Shown: positions 6,104 to 11,597 of the stretch, piece by piece
Layout of the letters: each line of letters begins with the position of its first letter
How positions within the stretch are numbered: the first letter of the stretch is position 1
Assembly: GCA_017455945.1 (NCBI GenBank)
Contig: JAFTLM010000254.1
Location: 1-11,597 of the forward strand
DNA length: 11,597 nucleotides
Reading direction: 5' to 3'
From: Clostridia bacterium
GTDB taxonomy: Bacteria > Bacillota > Clostridia > Oscillospirales > CAG-272
Translations under genes and position numbers: made by a program
The notes under the pieces: generated by a model
What the model saw: only the letters and a program-made list of their open reading frames with translations
What the model was told of the DNA's origin: nothing
The model's database searches: none

Positions 6104-7027
6104 TTATTCTCCTTTTATCATTTTTTCTGCCATACGGCACATTGCCTTGTCAATGCCGTCGGTCAGATAATTCACCTTTACGGTGCCGTATTCGTTTTTC
6201 AGCTTTTCTTCAAAACTTTCTTGCCAGAAATCTTTTCCGTTTACCATACCGCCGTTTACGACCGCACAGCGCAAGTCGGTTTCCGCTTTACGCAAGGCGG
6301 TGATGACAAGCTCCGCCAGGTCAAGCCCCGCCTGCCGGTATAACTCAACCGCCCTCTTGTCGCCAAGACTTGCGGCGTCGTAAACAATTCGGGTAAAGCT
6401 CGCGATATGAGCTCGGTCAAAAGGCGAAAGCGAATGCCTTACGTTATCGCGGAAATCGCAATATTCTCGCGCGTCCATTGCTTTCGGCGGTTCGGTTATG
6501 CCTGTAAGAGCTTTGGTGAGCGGTGAAAGCTCACCCGTGCCGTCCAGCTCCTCCAAGGCAAGGCGAACGGCGTCAAGCCCAAGCTGATACCCGGAGCCTC
6601 TGTCGCTTATGTTTGCCCCCCAACCGCCTGAAATTACAGTTTTGTTTCCTGCTGGCGCAATAGCAATAGCTCCTGTACCCGCCATAAGTGTCACCTCGGC
6701 AGAGTAGATTCTGCAAAGCTCAAGTCCAACTGTACCCTCTGACTCTCGAAAAACCATTGTGCTTGCATTCGGAAATGCCGATTTCAGAGTCTTTTCAATT
6801 TGATTTTTGTTTTTACCTCCAAGATTGCATATTGCATAAGATATTTCATGTCCTACGCAAAAATCCGACAAAATCTGCCGAGCTTCTTCTAAAACACAGC
6901 CGCAATCCTCAGTTAAGCCAAATCCGCGTGCCTTGCCGTTTTTGATAAAAGAACCGTCGCACGTGTATAAAGTAAGTGACGTTTTGCTTCCGCCGGAGTC
7001 GATTGTCAAAAATGCTTTGTTATCCAA
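6104..7027 (-). CDS. BadF/BcrA-family N-acetylhexosamine kinase (likely ManNAc/GlcNAc/MurNAc-type)
   Basis: The 307-residue protein belongs to the ASKHA sugar kinases of the BadF/BadG/BcrA/BcrD ATPase family, which includes NAGK and the clostridial MurNAc/GlcNAc kinase MurK. The phosphate-1 loop is DSGGSKT (10-16), the second ATP loop is LMAGTGAIA (114-122), and SGGWGANISDRGSGYQLG (133-150) matches the family's GGWG..D.GSG signature; VNGG near residue 258 is the adenosine motif. Translation starts at a TTG (7027-7025): it is preceded by GGGGGAG, 4 nt away, and any later start would cut into the phosphate loop. The catalytic-base region usually reading N/T-D-A is FRESEGTVG (93-101) here. Directly followed by nanE, it probably phosphorylates ManNAc to ManNAc-6-P; substrate is inferred from context. 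It is first in the operon and is read from the promoter at 7059-7087. Confidence 0.85.
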   Translation of the reverse strand: MDNKAFLTIDSGGSKTSLTLYTCDGSFIKNGKARGFGLTEDCGCVLEEARQILSDFCVGHEISYAICNLGGKNKNQIEKTLKSAFPNASTMVFRESEGTVGLELCRIYSAEVTLMAGTGAIAIAPAGNKTVISGGWGANISDRGSGYQLGLDAVRLALEELDGTGELSPLTKALTGITEPPKAMDAREYCDFRDNVRHSLSPFDRAHIASFTRIVYDAASLGDKRAVELYRQAGLDLAELVITALRKAETDLRCAVVNGGMVNGKDFWQESFEEKLKNEYGTVKVNYLTDGIDKAMCRMAEKMIKGE

Positions 7028-7058
7028 GATGCTCCCCCTTTTTTATGATTTCATTTAT

Positions 7059-7087
7059 ATTGTAGCATAGGAGCAGGCGTATTTAAA
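7059..7087 (-). promoter_or_regulatory. Promoter of the kinase-nanE-GH42 operon
   Basis: On the minus strand TTTAAA (7087-7082), a 17-nt spacer and TACAAT (7064-7059) precede the TTG start by about 32 nt. The -35 box is poor (4 of 6 to consensus), as expected for a promoter that needs an activator. Confidence 0.55.
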
Positions 7088-7089
7088 GA

Positions 7090-7117
7090 AACAAAAGTAT
7101 CATGTAATGCAACAAAA
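7090..7117. promoter_or_regulatory. Candidate AraC-family operator: two AACAAAA half-sites 21 bp apart
   Basis: AACAAAA occurs at 7090-7096 and 7111-7117, exactly 21 bp start to start (two helical turns), the spacing typical of AraC/XylS direct half-sites. The first copy begins 3 bp upstream of the weak -35 of the kinase operon, the geometry expected for activation. The second copy is also the left arm of an inverted repeat, CAACAAAA (7110-7117) and TTTTGTTG (7125-7132), whose right arm touches the -35 of the regulator's own promoter, which would allow autoregulation. The motif is AT-rich, so chance is possible. Confidence 0.45.
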
Positions 7118-7129
7118 TATGCTTTTTTG

Positions 7130-7158
7130 TTGACTTTTGCGGGGCTTTGAGGTATAAT
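7130..7158 (+). promoter_or_regulatory. Promoter of the AraC-family regulator gene
   Basis: TTGACT (7130-7135), a 17-nt spacer and TATAAT (7153-7158) give a near-consensus promoter; transcription would begin near 7165, about 26 nt before the ATG. Confidence 0.82.
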
Positions 7159-7190
7159 TATATAACATAATAAATCAGGAGGTCTTTACA

Positions 7191-8015
7191 ATGTTGCTTG
7201 CTCCAAAGGTTCTGGAATGTATGCACTTTTCGGCAAAAAGCTCCTCGGAGGACAAACGAAGGGTTGTGAATTATGAATTTGACCTTTATCTTGATGGCAG
7301 TCACAAAATCAATCTGGACGGGAGCGAATACACCGATACCGACCGCTGTCTGATTTTCAGAAAGCCCGGTCAAACGGCGTCGGGCAGGGGCAATTATAAT
7401 ATGTATATTCTCACTCTCGATTTCAGCGGTGAAATATCCGATGCCAACAATATTTTCAGACCGGTTTCGGGAAAGCTTCAGCCCGAGTGCGTTTTTTCGG
7501 AGCTTGACGCAATCCCATCGGTTTTCCGCCCCTACCATTTTGAGGAGTTGCGTGAGCTTATGGAGAAACTTTCCGAATGTTCGTATCCTGGCACCGTCTT
7601 TCCCGAGAGGCAGAAACAGTATATAAAGGAGTTTATTTTGCTGGTGCTCCTTGATGCCGCAAGGTCTGTGCGTCCCGACGAAAACACCGAGACAAACCGT
7701 CACGTAAAAAGTGCCTGCGACTATATTTCAAAGAATTATACCAAGGATATTTCGGTCAAAAGCATCGCGGCTCATCTGCACGTTACCGAGAATCATCTGA
7801 TAAAGCTGTTTAAAAAGAATCTGAACCGAACACCCAATCAGTATATTCTGGAGCTGAGGCTTATATATGCCCGATATCTGCTTTTGCACAGCGACGAATC
7901 GATCCAGCAGATAGCCTATTCCTGCGGATTCAATACCCCGTCTTATTTCACAAAACGCTTTGCGGAACGATTTGGCGTGCTTCCAAATCGCTTGGCAAAA
8001 GATAAAAAATCATAA
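7191..8015 (+). CDS. AraC-family transcriptional regulator
   Basis: The protein has 274 residues. AGGAGGT lies 7-8 nt before the ATG, so the start is secure. Residues about 20-95 form a beta-rich, cupin-like sensing domain (VVNYEFDLYLDG, CLIFRKPG), and residues about 168-270 are the double helix-turn-helix DNA-binding domain. The first HTH is near 188-208 (SIAAHLHVTENHLIKLFKK), the linker carries TPNQYILELRL, and the second HTH is near 236-258 (IQQIAYSCGFNTPSYFTKRF). That last segment is the classic AraC/XylS signature. The gene is divergent from the kinase-nanE-GH42 operon and followed by the GH2 gene on its own strand, so it most likely senses a sugar or oligosaccharide of this pathway and activates the adjacent operon. 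The effector is not evident from sequence. Confidence 0.95.
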   Translation: MLLAPKVLECMHFSAKSSSEDKRRVVNYEFDLYLDGSHKINLDGSEYTDTDRCLIFRKPGQTASGRGNYNMYILTLDFSGEISDANNIFRPVSGKLQPECVFSELDAIPSVFRPYHFEELRELMEKLSECSYPGTVFPERQKQYIKEFILLVLLDAARSVRPDENTETNRHVKSACDYISKNYTKDISVKSIAAHLHVTENHLIKLFKKNLNRTPNQYILELRLIYARYLLLHSDESIQQIAYSCGFNTPSYFTKRFAERFGVLPNRLAKDKKS

Positions 8016-8019
8016 AAAC

Positions 8020-8039
8020 ACGTATCGTAGCAGATGCGT
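8020..8039. other. Small hairpin after the regulator gene
   Basis: ACGTATC (8020-8026) pairs with GATGCGT (8033-8039) through one G-T wobble over a 6-nt loop. On the plus strand it lacks a T-run, so it is not a convincing terminator for the regulator; on the minus strand it is followed by GTTTTT, but no minus-strand gene ends here. The regulator transcript may continue into the GH2 gene. Confidence 0.25.
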
Positions 8040-8081
8040 AAAATTATTTGTTGCGTTTCTTGAAAATATTTTGAAAAAACA

Positions 8082-8110
8082 TTGAAAAGACGGTTTAAAT
8101 GTGTTACAAT
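8082..8110 (+). promoter_or_regulatory. Promoter of the GH2 gene
   Basis: TTGAAA (8082-8087), a 17-nt spacer and TACAAT (8105-8110) lie in the 213-bp gap between the regulator and the GH2 gene. Transcription would start near 8117, leaving a 5' leader of about 110 nt that contains the hairpin at 8143-8167. Confidence 0.72.
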
Positions 8111-8142
8111 CATATTATCGAATGTGATGAATAAAAAACAGT

Positions 8143-8167
8143 GCAAACAGAAAAAGCATTTCTGTGC
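8143..8167 (+). other. Stem-loop in the GH2 mRNA leader
   Basis: GCA plus CAGAAA (8143-8153, AA bulge) pairs with TTTCTG plus TGC (8159-8167) over the loop AAGCA. It lies in the leader, about 60 nt before the ATG. It overlaps a 17-codon open frame without ribosome binding site (8127-8180). It could stabilise the mRNA or affect translation, but the stem is A/T-rich and may be chance. Confidence 0.3.
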
Positions 8168-8228
8168 GTTAATGAAGTAATACTATACGTTTTGTGCTGC
8201 ATCATTGCCAACAAAAAGGAATTTTAAA

Positions 8229-9965
8229 ATGCTAAAAACGAAATATGAAATATCCGATGTACCGCTTTCGGAATATCCAAGACCGCAGATGAGGCGGGAA
8301 AGCTACCTTTGTCTTAACGGCGAGTGGAGCTTTGCAAAATGTAAAAGAGAAGAGAACCCTACCGAGCTTCAGTTGAAGATAACGGTTCCGTTTTCTCCCG
8401 AGACCGCAAACAGCGGAATAGGCAACGGCTTCGTTCTGGAAGATGACGAAAAGCTTGTTTACGAAAGAACTTTTGAAATAGACGCGGCAGAGATGAGCGA
8501 CGTTACTCTGCTTCACTTCGGCGCGACAGACCAGGAGGCTTCCGTCCTGATAAACGGTGAATATGTGGGAAATCACAGAGGCGGATATACTCCTTTCTGC
8601 TTTGATATTTCCAAGACTGTCAAAGCGGGAGTCAACAACATCCGCGTTGAGGTCGTCGACACCACGGAGGGCTCCTCCGGAGCAAGAGGAAAACAGAGCT
8701 CAAATCGAGGTGAAATATGGTACACAAAGCAAAGCGGTATCTGGCAAACCGTCTGGATTGAAAGCGTGCCGAAGGATTATATAAGAGAATTGAAAATAAC
8801 CCCCGATGCTCAGAACAAGACGGTCAAAATTTTTTCAAATTGCGAATCGGCACAAAGTGTAAGCGTTTTTGACGGCGGAAAAGAAATCCTTTCTTCGGCT
8901 TTTTCCTGCAAGCAGGTCGAGCTTTCCTACGATTTTGAGCTTTGGTCTCCCGAAACCCCCAAGCTTTACGACTTTGTGATAGAGACCGAAAGCGGAGATA
9001 AAATCTATTCTTATTTCGGCGTCCGTTCTTTTGGTATCGGAAAAGACGTACAGGGTGTCCCACGCTTGCTTCTCAACGGAAAGCCTTATTTTCTTAACGG
9101 CGTACTCGATCAGGGGTATTGGCCCGAGGGGCTTTTGACCTATCCGTGCGATGAGGCTGTGTGCGACGAACTGCAGATGTTGAAGGATATGGGATTCAAC
9201 TTTATAAGGAAGCATATAAAAATAGAGCCTCTGCGTTGGTATTACCATTGCGACAGACTCGGATTTGTTGTTTGGCAGGATTTTGTCAACGGAGGCGGTG
9301 AGTATAAATTTACCCACGTTGCCGCATTCCCGTTCCTGGGCTTTAAGCATAAGGACAGCGACTATAGGTATTTTGCACGCGAGGACGTGGCGGGACGAGA
9401 AGAGTTTATCAAATCTGTTGATGAAACCGTAAGCACCCTGTTTAACTGTACATCCGTAGGCGGCTGGGTGCCGTTTAACGAGGGCTGGGGACAGTTTGAT
9501 TCTGCCGCAATAACCAAGCAGGTCCAAGCGATTGACAGTACGAGAATTATCGACTCGGTAAGCGGTTGGCACGATCAGGGAGAGGGCAAAACTCTTTTGA
9601 AGAGCCTTCACACTTACTACACTCCCCTCAGGGTGCCAAAGGACAGCCGTCCCGTTGTGCTCAGCGAGTTCGGAGGATATTCTATGAAGGTATCAGGTCA
9701 CGTGTTCTGCGAGGATAAGGAGTTCGGGTATAAGAAGTTTCATAGCGAGGAAGAGCTTGTTGCGGCTTTGCGCAAGCTTTACCTGGAAAAGCTCAAGCCT
9801 CTTATCGCCAAAGGACTTTGTGCTTGCGTGTATACTCAGGTGTCTGACGTTGAGGAGGAGATAAACGGACTTGTTACCTACGACCGTCATGTTATTAAGA
9901 TTCCGATAGCCGAAATGAAAAAAATTAACGGTGAGATAACCGAAGAAGCTAATAAAATTGTTTAG
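8229..9965 (+). CDS. Glycoside hydrolase family 2 enzyme, cytoplasmic
   Basis: The protein has 578 residues from the ATG at 8229, chosen because AAAGGA lies 8 nt upstream; an in-frame TTG at 8205 lacks a binding site. There is no signal peptide. Domains in order are: N-terminal sugar-binding jelly-roll (about 15-180; LNGEWSFA, INGEYVGNHRGGYTPF, SGIWQTVWIE), a short immunoglobulin-like domain (about 185-265; ending YFGVRSFGI), and the catalytic TIM barrel (about 275-575). The acid/base is Glu418 in WVPFNEGWGQ, preceded by the conserved Asn, and the nucleophile is Glu480 in VVLSEFGGYS. It is a compact GH2 without the extra C-terminal domains of LacZ. GH2 members act as beta-galactosidases, beta-mannosidases, beta-glucuronidases and arabinopyranosidases; motifs seen here do not decide between them. 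It probably trims oligosaccharides made available to the cytoplasm alongside the GH113 and GH42-like enzymes. Confidence 0.93.
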   Translation: MLKTKYEISDVPLSEYPRPQMRRESYLCLNGEWSFAKCKREENPTELQLKITVPFSPETANSGIGNGFVLEDDEKLVYERTFEIDAAEMSDVTLLHFGATDQEASVLINGEYVGNHRGGYTPFCFDISKTVKAGVNNIRVEVVDTTEGSSGARGKQSSNRGEIWYTKQSGIWQTVWIESVPKDYIRELKITPDAQNKTVKIFSNCESAQSVSVFDGGKEILSSAFSCKQVELSYDFELWSPETPKLYDFVIETESGDKIYSYFGVRSFGIGKDVQGVPRLLLNGKPYFLNGVLDQGYWPEGLLTYPCDEAVCDELQMLKDMGFNFIRKHIKIEPLRWYYHCDRLGFVVWQDFVNGGGEYKFTHVAAFPFLGFKHKDSDYRYFAREDVAGREEFIKSVDETVSTLFNCTSVGGWVPFNEGWGQFDSAAITKQVQAIDSTRIIDSVSGWHDQGEGKTLLKSLHTYYTPLRVPKDSRPVVLSEFGGYSMKVSGHVFCEDKEFGYKKFHSEEELVAALRKLYLEKLKPLIAKGLCACVYTQVSDVEEEINGLVTYDRHVIKIPIAEMKKINGEITEEANKIV

Positions 9966-10052
9966 AAATTGCTTGTGTTATAATTCAACTAAAATAAATT
10001 TTAATTAAAATAAATACACGAAACGGAGATGTATTTTTAACGGCAAAAACTC

Positions 10053-10081
10053 TTGAAAAAATTTTTTGTGTATGGTATAAT
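10053..10081 (+). promoter_or_regulatory. Promoter of the structured RNA before the GH113 gene
   Basis: TTGAAA (10053-10058), a 17-nt spacer and a perfect TATAAT (10076-10081) predict transcription from about 10088. This is about 165 nt upstream of the GH113 start, just where a structured, GC-rich stretch begins. Confidence 0.75.
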
Positions 10082-10087
10082 AAACCT

Positions 10088-10199
10088 ACGGTGTTACCGC
10101 CGCTGAAGCGTCGACACCCGGGGTTCATTGATGACTAAAAGGAGCGTTTTACGCTCTTGCGGTCTTTGACCGCTTTCAAACGCTCTCGCATTTGCTTTT
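10088..10199 (+). ncRNA. Putative structured RNA or leader, family not recognised
   Basis: Within an otherwise AT-rich 288-bp gap, this stretch is GC-rich and full of pairings. GGTGT (10090-10094) pairs with ACACC (10114-10118), enclosing CG-C-CGC/GCG-T-CG around a TGAA loop (10098-10113). GAGCG (10142-10146) pairs with CGCTC (10152-10156). GCGGTC (10159-10164) pairs with GACCGC (10168-10173) over TTT. GAGCGTTT (10142-10149) can instead pair with AAACGCTC (10178-10185), enclosing the previous hairpin, so two exclusive folds exist. It begins at a strong promoter and ends before a second promoter for the GH113 gene. It may be a small RNA or a cis-acting leader; it fits no riboswitch consensus that I can recall. 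A 12-codon frame (ATG at 10131) overlaps it but lacks a clear binding site. Confidence 0.45.
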
Positions 10200-10200
10200 A

Positions 10201-10209
10201 TGATATAAT
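10201..10209 (+). promoter_or_regulatory. Extended -10 promoter element for the GH113 gene
   Basis: TGATATAAT is a perfect extended -10 (TGnTATAAT). No -35 box is found at 16-18 nt. Transcription would start near 10216, about 38 nt before the ATG, giving the GH113 gene a second start independent of the upstream structured RNA. Confidence 0.5.
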
Positions 10210-10253
10210 AGAACTGCAATCAATGTACAAAATTTATTGAGCGAGGTATCAAC

Positions 10254-11339
10254 ATGTACGATTTTAATAATGTAAGTATTCCCGAAAAATTTAAAAATCA
10301 CCCTCTGTTTTCAAAACGCATAAAAGGCATGAATTTCGGATTCTTGTCCAAGAGAGGTTATTACGCACAGCCGGAAATGCTGGCACAGCCCGAAAAAATG
10401 GCTGAAATGGGTGTAAACTGCGTTACCCTTAATCAGAATATAGTGCAGGACCACTACTATTCCACCGATATACGCCTTGACCTTGAGTGGAGCGTAGGAG
10501 ACCTTGAGCTTAAGGAAATGGCTGACAGACTTCACTCTTACGGAATTATGGTACTGTTTAAGCCGTGCATGACCTGCCTTGACGGGCAAACTATGGGTTC
10601 TGTCACTTTCCCCGAGGCGGGAACTCAGATAAACGGCGTGCGTGTGGACTACTGGAAGGCGTGGTTTGAAAGCTACAGACGAATTATCCGATACAGTGCC
10701 GACCTTGCTGAGCGTCTCGGCTTTGACGGTTTGATGCTTGGGGCTGAAAATCTTGGAACCGAGCATAAGGAGGAGGCGTGGCATCAGGTTATAGCCGACG
10801 CCCGTTCGATTTACGGCGGACCTATGACATATGAGTTTACTTTCGCTTCACGCAAGAAAAATCAAATGAATTGGCTTAACGAGCTTGATTTTTTGAGCTA
10901 CAGCTATTATCCCCCCGCTTGTCCTCCCGAGCATAAGAGCGACCCCGACAATAATCCTGACTATACGTATGAGGATATGTTCAATTATCTTCTCCCGAGA
11001 CGCGAGAGAATAGTGTCAATATCCGAGCGTTTCGGTAATAAGCCGATACTCTTTACCGAATACGGCGTGCGTTCGTCACACGGTTCAATTCAAGTTCCGT
11101 GGAACTTTATGTGGAAGGCACGCTATGACGGAAAAGAGCAGGCCGACTTTATGAAGGCGTCCTGGGACGTATTTAAGGTTCTTCCGCAATGGATGGGCTG
11201 GTGTTGGTGGAAATGGGATGAAACCCAGCTTCGCCCCCACTACTTTGACGAGCCCGGTTGCGACAAAGGCTTTACCATTCAGGGCAAGCCCGCCGAGCAG
11301 GTATGGCGCTCTATTGACCCCAATGAATATATTGGTTAA
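10254..11339 (+). CDS. GH113-type beta-mannanase-like glycoside hydrolase, cytoplasmic
   Basis: The 361-residue protein is one TIM barrel with no signal peptide, slightly longer than typical GH113 enzymes. The start is an ATG with GAGG 7 nt upstream. Family-like motifs run in order: RIKGMNFGFLSKRGYYAQPE (21-40, strand 1), GVNCVTLNQNIVQD (53-66), GIMVLFKPCM and CLDG (97-111), YWKAWFESYRRII (133-145), GLMLGAENLGTEHKEEAW (159-176) with the candidate acid/base Glu165, YSYYPP (216-221), ILFTEYGVRS (265-274) with the candidate nucleophile Glu269, and MGWCWWKWDE (314-323). GKPAEQVWR near the end matches the usual GH113 C-terminus. GH113 members act on beta-1,4-mannan or manno-oligosaccharides; here the intracellular location suggests oligosaccharide processing. 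The specificity could differ, since neighbours point also to N-acetylhexosamines. A bidirectional terminator follows 13 nt after the stop. Confidence 0.88.
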   Translation: MYDFNNVSIPEKFKNHPLFSKRIKGMNFGFLSKRGYYAQPEMLAQPEKMAEMGVNCVTLNQNIVQDHYYSTDIRLDLEWSVGDLELKEMADRLHSYGIMVLFKPCMTCLDGQTMGSVTFPEAGTQINGVRVDYWKAWFESYRRIIRYSADLAERLGFDGLMLGAENLGTEHKEEAWHQVIADARSIYGGPMTYEFTFASRKKNQMNWLNELDFLSYSYYPPACPPEHKSDPDNNPDYTYEDMFNYLLPRRERIVSISERFGNKPILFTEYGVRSSHGSIQVPWNFMWKARYDGKEQADFMKASWDVFKVLPQWMGWCWWKWDETQLRPHYFDEPGCDKGFTIQGKPAEQVWRSIDPNEYIG

Positions 11340-11352
11340 ACGAACATAACGT

Positions 11353-11385
11353 AAAAACGACGGATGCTTTGCATCCGTCGTTTTT
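11353..11385. terminator. Bidirectional terminator between GH113 and the convergent gene
   Basis: A perfect 15-bp inverted repeat (AAAAACGACGGATGC / GCATCCGTCGTTTTT) with a TTT loop ends in five T on either strand. It lies 13 nt after the GH113 stop and 2 nt before the stop of the minus-strand gene at the edge, so it ends both transcripts. Confidence 0.93.
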
Positions 11386-11387
11386 AT

Positions 11388-11597
11388 CTATTCAGCGTCA
11401 AAGTAGTCGATAAGAGAATAAACGTTTTTGTTTATTTCCGCCATGTGACTTGTAAGCTCCTTGTACTCCTTGTGGGTGTTTGAGACAAGCCCCTTGTTGG
11501 AGTATGTTCCTGATGTATCGGAAGCCTTTCCGCTTGGGTCGTTATCGGTGTAATGGTACCAATGCCAGCCAATGCAGTTATTTGCCTCAAGGAGACG
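11388..11597 (-). CDS. C-terminal 69 residues of a glycoside-hydrolase-like protein
   Basis: Only the end of this gene is in the window: 69 codons from the edge to a TAG at 11390-11388. The visible part contains CIGWHWYHYTDND followed, about 16 residues later, by SNKGLV and then a helical tail (EYKELTSHMAEINKN, YSLIDYFDAE). An aromatic GWHW.Y.DND strand followed by N.G.V is characteristic of the last barrel strand of retaining clan GH-A-type glycosidases (agarase or GH42/GH50-like), where an aromatic residue lines the substrate site. The catalytic residues would be further upstream, outside the window. The tail is related to the remnant at 1025-1078. The gene converges on the GH113 gene and shares its terminator. 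Confidence 0.72.
   Translation of the reverse strand, partial: RLLEANNCIGWHWYHYTDNDPSGKASDTSGTYSNKGLVSNTHKEYKELTSHMAEINKNVYSLIDYFDAE

Noticed and set aside
8127..8180. 17-codon open frame in the GH2 mRNA leader
   Set aside because: No ribosome binding site and a lysine-rich composition expected by chance in A-rich DNA.
8205..8228. Upstream TTG as start of the GH2 gene
   Set aside because: No ribosome binding site before the TTG, whereas the ATG at 8229 has AAAGGA at the right distance.
8835..9611. A 258-codon open frame antisense to the GH2 gene
   Set aside because: No ribosome binding site or domain signal; the opposite strand is an intact GH2 with catalytic motifs.
9966..10050. AT-rich stretch after the GH2 gene with two AAAATAAA copies and a TATAAT at 9979-9984
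   Set aside because: No hairpin followed by T-run is visible, and the only -35-like box is 15 nt away and overlaps the GH2 stop; low complexity explains the repeats.
10088..10140. tRNA-like or fluoride-riboswitch-like appearance (GGTTCATTGATGACT)
   Set aside because: No cloverleaf, acceptor stem or paired T-arm can be drawn, and the 5' half does not match the fluoride consensus.
10131..10169. 12-codon leader-peptide-like frame (MTKRSVLRSCGL) inside the structured RNA
   Set aside because: Only a run of GGGG upstream as a possible binding site and no repeated regulatory codons; a classical attenuator is not supported.
1..11597. CRISPR arrays, transposases, phage genes, toxin-antitoxin or defence systems
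   Set aside because: Nothing of the kind was found; all substantial open frames belong to carbohydrate metabolism, regulation or surface proteins.

Overview
The window looks like a carbohydrate-catabolism locus from a Gram-positive Clostridia-type bacterium, probably an uncultured gut or rumen Firmicute. The reasons are strong AGGAGG-type ribosome binding sites, textbook TTGACA/TATAAT-like promoters with 17-bp spacers, a lipoprotein with a PETDA-repeat wall or linker region, a moderate-GC composition, and protein families typical of that group (BadF/BcrA-type sugar kinase, GH113, GH2 and GH42-like enzymes, AraC regulator). No taxonomic search was possible, so this is inference.

Layout. From the left edge, a secreted jelly-roll (LamG-like) protein runs off the window on the minus strand (1-859). 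It is followed by a 368-bp gap (860-1227) holding its promoter, a hairpin, the decayed tail of a lost gene, an orphan promoter and a strong terminator. Next on the minus strand are a surface lipoprotein with a C-terminal SGNH/GDSL esterase domain (1228-3105, own promoter) and a tightly packed operon 7027->3272: BadF-type amino-sugar kinase, NanE (ManNAc-6-P 2-epimerase) and a GH42-like glycosidase, with gaps of only 3 nt. A divergent AraC-family regulator (7191-8015) shares the 163-bp control region with that operon; two AACAAAA half-sites 21 bp apart lie just upstream of the operon -35. Rightward follow a cytoplasmic GH2 enzyme (8229-9965, own promoter), a promoter plus structured RNA in the 288-bp gap 9966-10253, and a cytoplasmic GH113-type enzyme (10254-11339). 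A perfect bidirectional terminator separates it from the C-terminal end of a convergent glycosidase-like gene that leaves the window at 11597.

How the parts may work together. A lipid-anchored SGNH protein could deacylate or trim a glycan at the cell surface. Imported oligosaccharides would then be cut in the cytoplasm by the GH113, GH2 and GH42-like enzymes. The kinase/NanE pair implies that one released sugar is an N-acetylhexosamine routed ManNAc -> ManNAc-6-P -> GlcNAc-6-P. There is no sialate lyase, transporter, NagA or NagB in the window, so the substrate is open: an acetylated beta-mannan/galactomannan-type glycan and a ManNAc-containing bacterial or host glycan are both consistent with the gene content.

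The most unusual observations are: NanE plus kinase fused operonically to a GH42-like enzyme with Gly in place of the usual Asn before its acid/base Glu; an RNA-like structured element with its own perfect promoter before the GH113 gene; and a gene-tail remnant at 1025-1078 that matches the end of the gene at the far right, so the locus is flanked by two tails of one family in the same orientation.
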